Source: Clytia hemisphaerica | Taxonomy: Eukaryota; Cnidaria; Hydrozoa; Leptothecata; Clytiidae | DNA: 64,000 nucleotides | Direction of reading: 5' to 3' | Assembly: GCA_902728285.1 (NCBI GenBank) | Contig: CACVBU010000871.1 | Coordinates: forward strand, 124,001 to 188,000 | Shown here: positions 1-13,100 of the stretch, one piece after another | How the letters are laid out: each line of letters begins with the position of its first letter | Position numbering within the stretch: position 1 is the stretch's first letter | The notes under the pieces: generated by a model | The model's database searches: none | What the model was told of the DNA's origin: nothing | Seen by the model: the letters and a program-made list of their open reading frames with translations, nothing else | Translations under genes and position numbers: made by a program

Positions 1-404
1 CACCCACACTGCTCTTAAGGGTGCTTTTTGGAACCTGGGAGTCCCTTTCAGGACTGGAAAATTAGAAAAGTTTGAGCTTTAACACATATTATTGATTGCG
101 TTGTTATTTTTGGATACGCTTTAACTTTTAACTTTGGAATTATGTTTGCAAAGCTATTGTGTAATTCATTTCAGAACTTGGCAATGGAAGAGCCAGCCTC
201 CTTTAGCAATAAAAACAAACAATTCAACAAATTCATCAAATATTTTTCTTGAAATTTTGTACCAAATATATACCAAAGTGTTGCGTAATCTTACCATGGC
301 CTTTAAACCCAAGGTGATCTCTTTTCATAACGTGAAGTTTACACGATAGGTTCCATTTTCATCTAACTTTATTAATTGAATACCCAATTGCCTGCATATA
401 ACCT

Positions 405-492
405 CCCAGCTGGCACACAGTGTTGTTTCAACGTTCATCTAACGTTATATGGACGTTATGAACGTTGAAACAACGTTTGTGTGCCAGCTGGG
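405..492. mobile_element. AACGTT-rich palindromic MITE, copy 1
   Basis: Starts CCCAGCTGGCACACAG and ends TGTGTGCCAGCTGGG. The arms carry spaced AACGTT/ACGTT words. About 88 bp, near-perfect palindrome. Confidence 0.75.
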
Positions 493-993
493 CTGGGTCA
501 ATTCCTGTTAATATGATGATTGGTAAATTTTTTGTAATAATGTTATCGTTTTGTATCAGACTCCCATCTTCGACTAAGATCTTGACTTCTTTCCGGAATC
601 TTTGCACAAGTTATTCTGGGATAACCGACATGATATTGGAAAGGGTTTGTTTCTAAAGGTACGGGAAATCTTGAGTTTACTCACGAAACTGCCTAATTTT
701 CTGAAGCTTATTTTTCAACTACTCGAAGTCCTAATCTTTTTTCCCGGCAAAGGAATGTTAGTGCGGAAATGTGAATCTTATGCAAAATGTCGGTAGTAAA
801 AAGGCTGATATGGACATTTAAGGTCAATAAAACACTGTCTATGAGTTTGGAGACTCTTTTATGCTCTCTGTCTCTAGACAAATTGTCAAGTGGTACTCAG
901 GAAAATGGCTGTTTTGACACTCAAACCATAGCTTTCATTATAGCTTCGCTGGATATTGCATGTCGTCAAGTTGATTAAAAGCCAAGTGTCTAA

Positions 994-1194
994 TCAACTT
1001 TCAACCGTTTCCAATCTGTTTTCCATCCACTCTTCAATTCTCTTGTTGATCAAAGGGGAATCCAAAACACTTTGAGTTGTTGGTAATAAACCAGGACATG
1101 GCAATCCATTTGGATTGTTTAGATTCTCCAGACGTTTGGAGGTTACAGCAGAACTTGCCGACCATAATTCGCTTTTGTCTTCCGTCAGCTGACC
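994..1194 (-). CDS. Terminal exon of the SEFIR receptor gene
   Basis: The acceptor tttgcttttacag precedes an in-frame exon that starts GGT CAG CTG and ends at a stop after ...NRLETVES. It continues in phase 0 from the exon ending at 3464. The 66-residue tail is polar and proline/asparagine-containing, with no recognised domain. It fits as the cytoplasmic C-terminus after the SEFIR domain. Confidence 0.6.
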   Translation of the reverse strand, partial: GQLTEDKSELWSASSAVTSKRLENLNNPNGLPCPGLLPTTQSVLDSPLINKRIEEWMENRLETVES

Positions 1195-4100
1195 CTGTAA
1201 AAGCAAATAAATGTTGAAGAAATTGTTTTAATTATGAAGTGTTCAGTTGTCCAATTTCTCATAACCTAGGCTGCGCGCATGCCCAGATTCATCCCCATAG
1301 GGGATGCGTATTACTGAGTTTATGTATCGGAGGATATCGAGGGCGACGGTAAGTGAAATCGATACAAAACAAAGTCGATAGTTGATGTACGGCTCTATAT
1401 CGCCTTTGCTCACCTAAACAGACGACGGTATCTTGGTGTTTTTACCGTCGTCGAGCAAAGTGGACGGCGATTTTAGCCCCATGTCAGCTTTGCTTTATAC
1501 CGTCGCCCTCGATTTATCTCGAATACATAAACTCGCTATTGTGTATAAAACTACCGTCCGAGAGCTACCCCAATTCGGAGTAACCTGTTTTAGTCTCTAT
1601 AAAGGCCTCCCAGCTGGCACACAACGTCTTTTCGACGTTCATCTAACGTGATATGGACGTTGTGAACGCTAGATAAACGTTGAAACAACGTTGTGTGCTT
1701 CTGAGCTCAGCAATCCAATGATTGTATCTGCCTCTAGCCGTTCATATCTTTAATTATTTTTAATGAGATTTAAAGAACTTTCACATTAAATTTACTAATC
1801 AAGTTTCTAAAACTCAAAAACAAAAAGACGGGGTAACTCTTGGACGCGGATTTTATACACGATACGCTGCCTTTATATCATAGCTTATCAGAGGGGAAGC
1901 ATGCAGTCTACTTCTAACCAATCCTACCAGACCTTTAAAGCGACACTCGTCATCATATCACCAAACCGATATTTTCCCTTCACATCCCAGCTGACACACA
2001 ACGTTATTTCAACGTTCATTTAACGTTATATGGACGTTGTGAATATTAGAAAAACGTCCAAACGATGTTGTGTGCCAGCATTTCTTAATCTACCACAAAT
2101 CACACCAAAAGCTTGATAGACGATATCGGCTTACAGTGAAAACTCAGATTTGTCCTCCGAAAATTGCCCACAATGCTTTGCGCGGAAAAAAGTTCACAGT
2201 GATTTTTTTTCCGCACAAAGCATTGAGGGCAATTCTCGGGGGTCAAAGCTGAGTTTTCATGTGAAGCCGATATCGTCTGTTAAAGAGATTTGCGATCCCG
2301 CTATCACGGAAGAAGAGTCCCTATTGCACCACCATCCAAACCAACGGGGTCGAGTGGCTCATTAGGAATGTTAATACAAGCTCGTCATGTCTGTTTACAC
2401 GATTTTTCGTTTTTTTTTTAAACGAGTTTACTGCCAAAAACTACATCCTGTTTACTGCAAAAAGGAAAAAATGAATGGGAATATTTCTTAGGTGAATCAC
2501 CAGGCCAGGTTAACCTTTATGACGTAAATAAAAGTTTCCTTTTTAACGCCACACAATAATGACAGGAATAATGGAAATAGGTCAATGCAATACTACATAC
2601 AACTGCCTCAAAATATACTGAGAATTTTGGTTACTTATTTGTTTTTAGAAATTTGAAGCTTGAGCGAGAAAGTTATTTTTGGGCTTTCTGTTAAATGTAA
2701 TCGAATTTTTCAATTTCAAAGGGGCTTATAGATTTCCAGGCTATATATTCTGAGCCTTATTGGACCATTCTTAATTTTTGGATCCTTTGATCTTAAAGGT
2801 CGTTAGTCTTAAGCCTAGTGCCCAGAGGGGGGGGGTGGGCAGTCAGGAAAATTGACCGGCGGTTATGTGCGGAAATGCACTGTAAGGGTGGACTTTTGAT
2901 AAATGCACTATATGAGTGGAAATTTCAACAAATCTAGGAAAAATTGCAAACTTTTGCCCGAAAATCTTGACTTTTTTGCTCTAAAAGAGTTTAAAATTTG
3001 AAAAAATGCACTGTAAGAATATGAATTTCACCGGTTTTTTCTGCACTGCAAGGGTGCGATTCTAAAAGCTATTTTCTTTCACCGCACATACCGTCAGTTG
3101 GTAAACCCACTGCCACCCCCGGGGTCTAGTGTTGTAAGATTTCGTGGGAATTTCCTTTTTTTCTCATTGTAGATAGTAATTATAAATCATCCTACGCTTG
3201 AATGGATGTATTTCAGATTTACTTTATGTTATAAATGATAAACGATAGAGGAAACCCCTTTCTTCCTGTCTCGGTAGAACTTGGCTGAAGGGTATTGATA
3301 TCCCCTTATCTTTTATAATTTGATTGTTTTCAACTCAGAAAATTTAGTAGGCAGGGGAAAAAGATAGGGGAGTACTGGGGACATAATATTTTGGTCAAAT
3401 TTTTCACTGGGTTTGTGAGTTTGTGAGAAAGGGTGTAGGAGGAGCAAAGCGAAGAAAATTTACCTGCAAGCATCTTTCTTTGCAACAGTCTTTATGTGTT
3501 TCTTTGCAATATCTTTTAATTTGATTTTTCAAACGATTTATAGTAAATTCGACCGACTTTTTTCCTTCCTTGCTTTGTTGAAAATATTTGCCTTTCAAAA
3601 ATTCCGTTAAGTCCTTTAACTGGTTGGGTATTTTATAGCCAACATTGTGCGCTGAGATAAGAAAACGAGGGAATTCCTTTTGTATGTCCTTCAAGTCGTC
3701 GAGATATATTGGGACAACACGAGATGTTTTCTTCAGATTCCCTTCCAGTAAGCTCAAGGTGCAATTAAAAGATTTGTGATTCATGTGCGGTTCTGTAGAG
3801 AAATAAAGAGTAAGGTTATATTTCTAAAAGTCCCCTTACTGGTTGCTATAATCATGATATGCACCATTGCATTGTCTTCCACGGACCCAACAGCTGATTG
3901 GTTGTAAGTGACGTATTGACTGATTTTACGTCACTTACAACCAATGAGCTGTTGGATCCGTGATGTAATGTCGGAAGACATTGCAATGGCGCATATCATG
4001 AATTCAATCTGTTACAGAAATGATCTTTAATTCAACTAGACGATCTTATTATCTGCATGAAGTCACTACAAAGGAAATAGTTTAGTAGGCGGGCTAAACT

Positions 4101-7100
4101 TGAAAACGGAGGTTAGCCCAGGGCGGGGTGAACAATGGTAGAATGTCCCATTGAAGAATTTGGCGGAAATTTTGTCTCCGAAGGAAGGGAAAAATTGCAA
4201 ATCGACCCTAGCTGGACTTTTCTACTTAGGAACAATAAGTTTTTTGATAGAAATTTTCATCCCAACTGTGAAAAGAAGTTTTACTGGAGCTGTGAGACAG
4301 GGGTGCACATATGTGTTGTGGCCATGTTGACAAAAATGAGCAGAGTAGCCTTATTGTCAAGAATGACTATGAAAAATCCCTATGTAGAAAATTGGAAGCC
4401 TAGGTTGAAAAGTTTACCTTTGGATTGGTCTACAAAATGCACATTATTTTGAGACCCCGTTTGTCATCCTGCAATCCCGTTCTTGTTTCAAAGGCGCACG
4501 TTTTCAAATTTTACAGCAAAAAAATTAAAAAATTTGACAACGTTGAAGTTGCGGAAATTTCCAGCGCTGCAATTCTATAGTTCTCTTCAATTTCCTGAAC
4601 TAATACATACCTTCGACTGTCTCAGTAATGAACAGCAAAATAACACTACATTTCTCAACATTATTACGAATGACATTTTGTAAGCCTCCTTGAGCATCGA
4701 TATGGCTCATTTCTAGTAAGGGACATTCAATGGTGATATCATAACAGCTTAATATTTGTAACAAATCGCGAACAACTTGGTCGAGAATGTCACAGCCTGG
4801 TCGATGCAGAAGCAGCACGGAGGAGCAATCCAATCCTAGAATAATATAAAAATATGTTTAAAATTAAATTTTGGGCGGAGTGGGCGGCGGCTAAGGGGGT
4901 GATAGGTAAGGGAAATTAAAGCAGTCAGGTCGGCTGCGCGGACCTGCCTGAATTATAGAAAGGTGCCCAGTGGTAAAACTTCAGATTAATTCGCTGGAGG
5001 ACAGAATCAAGTAAATCAGGGCCGAATTTGGAGGTTCTGGGTTCTTGACCAAAAAACGGTCAAAATCTTTAAAAAAGTGGATTTTTGTCAAATTTTTGCA
5101 TTTTTTTGACTTTTTAGCTTAAAATCTCGCTGAAAAGACTCACTTTTGATTTTTTTTTGCTTGACCATGAAGCACAATCCAATTCCTACGAGTTAGACCA
5201 AAAATGAGGATTTCTAACTCAAACTGGGCATTACAGGAGGGCTTCGCCCTCCTACCTAGTCCATGTCTGATATATACGACATTGGCACTTAAAGGGTTAA
5301 CTATTGATAATAAAGTCACCAAAAAAGATGGATGGCCCCACCTCAGCGGTTTGCGTAAATGCGTGAATGGGCTTTTTCACTTGCGTTAATTTTAAAGAGC
5401 TCCGATCCCACAATTCATTGAAATGATTGGAAAACCGTTAAAGTTATTACCTTTCTTTTGATGTTGTAATTAATTAACGTGCAAGAAGATGGGATTGCAA
5501 GTCGTACAAACGATTAAATTTGTCCAAATCTATCACTATCTTTAGATTCGGTGCGTTGCGTAAACGGAAACTACGTGAATTTCGAAAAAAACATGCGTGA
5601 ATGCGTGAATATGTGAATTCATGAGTTGAAGGTCCGGTGGGGGCCTTCTATAGTCCACTATATTTTGGTAACTTTTTCCATTGGGAGGGGGTCCCACTGA
5701 GTCTGTGAGAAGGTATTTTATAAAAAAAGTTTTAAAATGTGCTCAATTGTAACAGAGATTTGGGAAAAGAGGATAAGAATCGCCGCTGCCGCTCGCTGTT
5801 TTCTCATTGTTGACCATTGAATTCGGCGTCGTCTGATGTCGCTAGGCTAGGGAACAACTTGGCCAAGAAGGTACTGCGAAAAAAATGGCGTTATGTGCAG
5901 TATTATAACAGTTCAAGAAAAACTGTCTGAATTTACTCCTTTGGAGGGGTTTCCTACTGATATAAACAACTGAAAAGCTAATAACGATCTTTTGGGGTTT
6001 CCACTGACAAAAAAATCTGCTGTTGCATGCTTTATTTTTTGAGAAAAAGATGGCGGATATGGCTGGCCGCATGTAGCAAAATTCAATACTTTTTTATTTT
6101 TATTCAATATCCATATTTATATTCAATTTTCTATATTCATGTTCAATTATTTCATATTTCATATTTCCATTCATATTTCCATTCAATAATTATTGCCAAT
6201 AAAAAAAATATTGCCAATAAAAAAATATTGCCAGTAAAAAAAATTATTGCCAATAAAAAAAATATTGTCAATAAAAAAAATATTGTCAATAAAAAAATAT
6301 TGCCAATAATTTTTTTCTCATTCAATAAGTTTTTAGCAAACGTTGAATGTATTTTGTCTCTTCAAAAAAATCACGTGACAACATTTCAACATTTTTTACA
6401 CCGGTCACGTGATATAATTCGTGATTCTTTCGCACGAAAAATAAACATGTGAGTTTCTTGCAAAGCAAAACTTGAGAAAAGGACTGAAGGAGGTTGGCTG
6501 GTTGGCTGTCGGGCTGTTGGTAAACTTGCTTGATAACCTTCTGTAATGCAATTTAACAGTTTAGATTGGGTACTTTTCTTGACCCTCCAGGGGTAAGTAT
6601 CTGTCTCCCCCAGTGCAGTAGGTAATGCTGTTCAGACAGCCAGCACCAGTACAGTGCAAAAAACAGGTAGTTCTTTTATATTACATCTTATAGCCTGCCA
6701 AGAGGGTAAAACAAGATCTCATTTGTCTTTCTGTCTCCCCAACCTTTGCCACTTTGTATCCCAGGCTTTTTCTCAACTGTATGTCTGTTCTGTCTGTGAC
6801 ACTCTGTAACCTGTGTGTATGTCCCAAAACTTTAGCGCACAGCCTACCTGTAAGTAAGTTTGCGACCGCAGTCGGAGGAGACTCAAAGGCTGGTTTTTTC
6901 CTCTTTCTAAAAGCTATCTACCCAAAAGTAGGGGAGGGTGCCACTCTTTTCTCCCTGGATTGCTCCACTTACCCTTGATCCTACTCTTTAATTGCTGAGC
7001 ATTAAGCAGTGAGGCATCAAGTACCATTTTTGGTATGACCCAGCCAGGGATTGAACACACCAGACTTGGCTGAAATTTTGAATACTTGTTCTCTGGGTGA

Positions 7101-10100
7101 ATATCTGGAAGTTTTTTCTTTTATTTTTAAAAATTTTGATTATTGGGGCCTGGGGACGAGTTTTTCACAACTGCTTATAATAAGGCCTCAAAAATAGTTG
7201 GAAAAATTGTTGCGCACTTTCAACTATTTACATTGCTGATAAATGCTAGAGAATGGAGCTTTTTTTAAAGAGGCCGACCTATTGAATAATTATGTATTCC
7301 AGCATAAAAACAACAATACAGCCATACATAATTAATAAAATATATACATGATACAGTAATTATGCATGGCTGTATCATTGTTTTTATGTTGGAATACATA
7401 TTCAATAGGTCGGCCTCTTTAAAAAAAGGTCTATACCCTGGCATTTGCTTGTGTGAGTCCCCCTCTGCTGAGAAGGTTTCTTACAATACTATCGATTGGG
7501 GTTACTTTCGTAATCTAAGCAAGGAAGGGGTAATGTTCTTCAATTTTTCGAACTTTACTCAAAATTTCATTTGCTCCATTCGATTGTTCGCTCTTTCATT
7601 TGTTTGTTTGTTTATCTTTTTGTTCGTTAATTTGTTTTTTAGGATCTTTTCCATTTAATGTCTTTATTTTCCAGGGGGTTTGGTAGTAAAATCTAAGTAC
7701 TATTGTGGACATAGTAAGGCGGTAATCACAAATATCTTTGTTTCGCGTCGCCCGACCGAATCTCAAAAATTGAGTAGAATTGAGTCGGTGAGTCGGTAAA
7801 TTTGTCGGACTTTTTCTGTCAATGACCTTTCTTTCGTTCAAAAATTTTATTATTGCCGATATTTTGCGAGCGATTTCAAGCGCATTCGCAGCATTTTGAC
7901 TTTTTTTATCATTACAAGCGCCATTTTGGGGTCGGAGGTCACAGTGTTCAAAGGTCAAGATTTTAAACCACCCATTACACGCAGTTGTTTTGGCTGCTGG
8001 CTGGCTGGCAGTTTCCTCCAAGAATGCACTCCAAAAATAGATGGAAAAATGGAAACCCGAAAATTTTTACGACCGAACGACCGACCGACTCACTTTTTAG
8101 ACCCAACGAGGACGCGAAATGAAGATATTTGTGATTGCCGCCTAAGAGTCAAAGTCCAATTTTGAGGAACAAAGCAATATTTTTGTTTATTATCAAACTA
8201 CACCATTGCCTACAAGGGGTACATTACACTAGTCCAACAATAAAACAGTCTGAATCCAGACGAAATCGAATCTGCCCGGAAGTATGTCTGCTGTTTTGTC
8301 CGAAAACAGTCGCATGATTTTTTATCATTCACAAATCTTTTATTTTTGGTATTTTGTCTGAAGGCCAACCTTAAAAACTAAGACGCGCCTTGGAGTTAGT
8401 TTTTTCACAATCACCTCTGAACACAAACACGAATCATCCCTGTCCGAGATATCCTGCAATTGCGGTATATGACATTTTCATTTAGCCTGAAGGTTGTAGT
8501 CCACACGTAAGCTTCTGGTCGGAAGCTGTACACAAAATTATTTTCGAAAAATCCTATATACAGAAAAAAATTGTACTGTGCAATTTTTAGTAATAAAGTT
8601 TTTTCTGAAGCTATGTATGTTCAGAAGAACTCAATACTTTATAGAATTGACGTCAATTTTCATATACTGCAATTGGGGAATTTGCCGTCATATTGTTTTT
8701 TATTTATACCGCAATTACGGTATATAAAAATTAACAGTAGTTTTTATACCGAAATTGCGGTATATATGCAGATTGACATTAGTTTTTATACCTCAATTGC
8801 AGGATATCCTCGACTGTGTACCATGTTAAAGAAATTCGCTTAGTTTAGTAACAGGACACTGCATAGTGTGCAGAGGGGTCCAGCCCCCAGCATTTTCAGG
8901 GGGACTAAGGAAAATAGCCCCCGGCTAAATTTTAAAAACGTAGCCCCACCCCCACAAAGCAAAATATCAAAGACATTTTACATGCAAATTCTCAATAAAT
9001 TTCTTGTGCCACAGGCAAAAAAAAATAATAAGGGTCAAAACCTTGCCCACAGCATAGATTTTCAACATAATTCAAAATATTTGTAAGCTATCAGCTTTGC
9101 CCCCTGTTCTATTACTCAATCTCTCAGCCCCCTAGCAAACTAGCTGCCAGTATTTTTTTAAAGATAAGCCCCCAATCAAGCAAAAATGGTTTAGCCCCTG
9201 TAAGCTCAGGGGATGCATTCTATGTTATCAACGTTTATATAATATAATGTTTATGTTTTTAAATTTCAACGGTTTTAACTTGTTTTTACATTTGTTTTTC
9301 TAAGCCTGAAGATAAACGTAAAGTTCGAAATCATAGTTTGGAAGGGGGTCACTACCCCCCTAGTCTAGGATGCAACCCCTTCAAAATTGCAGTGTCAACA
9401 GAATTTTTCCCCCTTTCAAGGCATTATTCACCATCCATTAGTGACTAAAATGATAGCATATTCACTGTTTTAAGAGGTGCATTTATAGTCCATTCTCAGA
9501 ATTCCCTCCAATATATTGTTGAAAGTAGATTGCGAGCCAAGCGAGCAAGAAAATTTTTAGGATTTTAACCTAGTTTAAGACTCCCAACCTAGAAATTTAG
9601 AAAGATGAACACATTGTTGTTACGAAGTCAGTCTAAGATTGAATATTAATTTTTGCACTTAAGTGAAAAAGGTGTCACCAACAATATTAATTTTTGGACC
9701 TACCTCGGAGGTCCTAAATTAACCTGTGTTCAGCTGTGTTCGTCCGTTCGTTCGTCCGTTAGTTACCAGCTTTTCTCGAGATTGGCTCATTATTTTTTCC
9801 TGATTTTTGGCACAAAGATGCAAAATGGCAATGCCCAAAATGTGACGGAGCCCGATTTTTGAAAAAAAAAATTTTGGGTAAATTTGGGCCAAAAACTGCC
9901 TAAAAATAGGGTTTTTTGGACTTTGTGCAAAATTGCCTCATTAGTTTTTTCTGATTTTTTGCAGAAAGATAGAGTACAAGGTACCCTAACATGTGGCCGA
10001 AAAAATTTTTCCCGGAAAATTTTTGTTCGTCGTGAATTACGGATTTTCGTTTTTGGGGAAATTCCCCTTTACCATTTTCCTGCTCCTTTAATTATAGTTG

Positions 10101-13100
10101 CTAATAAACTATTTCTCGTATTTTTGTTGACTTTTGATGGCCATTTGTTTATTTTTAGTCGCTATAAGTTTTTCTTTCCTTTTCTATTTCCATTATACAT
10201 TTATCATTAGGTAGGTCCAATATGCAATGTGCTTGTAAGAAACAATTTTTGCGTCTTTTAGTAGAAATAGTGTGAGATATCTATTTATATCAGCCACCTT
10301 ATCTGATGTTGTCACCTAATATTGAAATGCTTTAAATTCTAGAACAGAAATTAGTATTACAATGACTAAGAATATTGAAAAGGCTGCCGAGCATCTTAAT
10401 GCTGCACTCAATGAACTTTGTAAAGAAGAGGAAAGGTGAGTTGTGGTTTTCGTTTTGCAGAGTTCTTTTATTTTGGAGTATGTTAAACCAAAGCACCCTT
10501 TTCCAACTAATTTTTCCACTTATTGCAGACTGATATCAGATTATGCCTGGAAATGATTAAATTCAATCAATTTCCCTTGGCCTTTATATTTAGACCATCA
10601 TCACCACGAAGAGCAAGAGAACATGAAGCAGCTAGTTCAAGGTAAATAGAGGGATCAGTCAGCAGTAGCTGAAAGTCTGTAAAAAGTTGCTTGGTGACAT
10701 AATTTTTTACTGGCAAATTCTTTTTGATGGCAAATATTTTTTTCCAATGGATATTTTTTGCCGACAAATATTTTTACCAAATGGTTAGCTTACTTTGAAC
10801 TTTTTTGTTTAAAACTGAATTCTTGGATGCTAAATTTTGGGGTTTATGTACTATGTACGACAAAAAGTACTGACAGAAACTAAAACAAATACAATGATTG
10901 CTCAGTTCTTGTTCTGTTACTGTGTCTCCAGCCTTACTTAATTTCTCTGAAAACCTGAAAGTTACTCAATACCTAAAAAACTTTTGGCAAAAAATACTCT
11001 TCGGTAAAAAGTGACAAAGTTTTTATTGACACCTGCCCTAAGATGTGACCCACTTGCCCCAAGATGTGACCCCAGAAAAAAGCCACTTTAATCCAATTAA
11101 CTGTAATTTAGTAATTTCAGAATTAAATTCAGGTTAAATCTTTCAAATCACTGAAATTGACTACTTTCTATATAATTAATAATAGTGTTGTGTCTATAAC
11201 TGAACTCTTCAGCTGAAATTTCTGAATTCTGCTCCCTTCATCAATGTCATAGAACTTTCCTCATCGCATAGTGATTTTGCAACCTGAGGATATTTAGATT
11301 GTATACCTTTTAAATGATGTTTATTCATTTCTTTGATTTTATTTCATTTTAGAATGTTGGAACCACACACATCAGCATCAGTGATTTCTACAGCACAAAA
11401 ACTTATCCAGAGAGCATCTTCTTCAGGATCATTTGCTAACCCAAACAGAAGGATTAAAAAGCAGGAACGTTTACGAGTAGTCAGTGAACCACCCAAAAAG
11501 AAAGAGAAGAAAGAGAAGAAAGAAAAGTATGAGGAATTGCACTTTTTCTTTAAACTTCTTAGAGCACTTGAGGACGATGACGAGGCTGCTCTAACTGTGA
11601 ACGAAGATACAACTATTGCAAGAGGTGTGATCATCGCTACATCTGTGGATAGTGAATCCATGATCAGGGAAAAGATCCACAAGTTGCTAGTAAAGGACTT
11701 ACCAACAATTGGTAAATATGACTTTGAATTTGTGAAAGTGGAAAGAAAGGCTGTTGTGAATATGCAAGTTGGAGATGGTTTAGAGTACGATTTCAAAATG
11801 ATTAAAAAGATTGCTGGACAAGGAGCATTGTATTTGAAAATTAAGGACTTTTACAAATTTGTTTACAAAGATTCTGATTCTGATCCTGACAACAAAAATC
11901 TACCAAAGGTGCTAACTGAAGTAAAAAAGGAGAATATCGTAGATTTGACCACTAAAGACAATGATGAGAATGTGAATGATGAAGCAAGAAATGCTACAGC
12001 AGAAAGCGAAAATAATGCCAAAAGCCCTCCAGCAGAAGAAAGAAAAGAAAACATTCCCCCACAAGAACATCATAATGAAAAATTGGAAGAAGGTCCCTAT
12101 GCATGTGTTATCAAAGAAGCAAAATCTAAGAGTTTTGTAAACGATATTGAAATTCTAAAATTTTTCCAATCAAAAATTCAAAAGGGCAGACCATTGGACG
12201 TTGAAGATCCAGATAGCTTGAGCCTACTTGAAGGTGAAACGAATGACATCTCTGTTGACAGGGAAAATATCGTTAAAACAACAATGGATGAATTGGAGTA
12301 TGTAGAAGATTTTTCTGTAACCTTCAATGTTGAATTTATCGCAGAAGGAGTATTGGATCACGGTGGCCCACGGAAGGAATGGATGGACTTGACTAATAAA
12401 AGAATGTATGAAATTTACTTTGAGTCTGGATTGAGAGAATTACTCTGGCAAGATTATTATTTTGTAGGAGCAATGATTGGAATAACTTTATTACAAAATG
12501 GGCCAATTCCCGCCATCCCAGAAAACATTTGTAATCTGATCATTGGTGGAAGTGACAATAAATGCATTTTGAAGCTTGTTCAAGGACTTGAAACTGTTGG
12601 TATGGCTAGCATTTTTAAAGCCTTCCCATCCGTCTTGCATATGTTAACAAAACCTAAAGAAAGAGCCGTTTCTGTCTCCGATATAAGAAGAATTTTCAAA
12701 CCTGATTTTGCCGCCGAAGGCAGCTCAGCACTTGTATGCCAAAAACAGGTTTACTCTGTTTTCAACAAGTACGTTAGAGAAGTTGCTGCAGGAATGAGAA
12801 AGGTGGAAATCCAGGAAGGCAAGCAAACCAGCCTTACAACGTCTGATATCTTGCAATTTGCAACCGGTTCGTCAACTATACCAATTTTTGGCTTTGCGTC
12901 TCCACCAACACTAATTATGCCACTACCATTAGAAAATCTGAATGAACATACAAATACAATACTCCCCAGCTTTTACCCTACAACGAACACTTGCTCGAAT
13001 GGACTGGTCATTCCTAGGCCAACTCACCAATGGAAACTTCCAGACGAAAAGAGATTGTTCGAAATTTACGACGAAGCATTCAGCTCGAAATATTTTGGTA

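Larger units (their letters stand above)
6431..10361. other. Non-coding left arm of the transposon
   Basis: I see no supported gene here. It holds a 170-bp hairpin MITE (7259-7428), a MITE with about 45-bp inverted ends (7714-8146), CCCC-rich degenerate sequence near 8870-9190, a short palindromic-end element (9694-10220), and AT-rich copies of an AATTGCGGTATA-type repeat (8450-8815). The promoter and any leader exon of the HECT-like gene should lie here. Confidence 0.5.

Noticed and set aside
4135-4452. Plus-strand 105-codon frame in the receptor intron
   Set aside because: Shares the GAGCTGTGAGACAGGGGTG-type segment with repeat sequence near 44320 and has no domain; probably repeat-derived.
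6192-6316. CRISPR-like array
   Set aside because: Units are contiguous without unique spacers and are mirrored at 18643-18850; they are TIR subterminal repeats of a eukaryotic transposon.
11344-11796. Minus-strand 150-codon frame opposite the HECT gene
   Set aside because: Shadow of the HECT coding exon; serine/phenylalanine-rich as expected from antisense of a lysine/glutamate-rich region.
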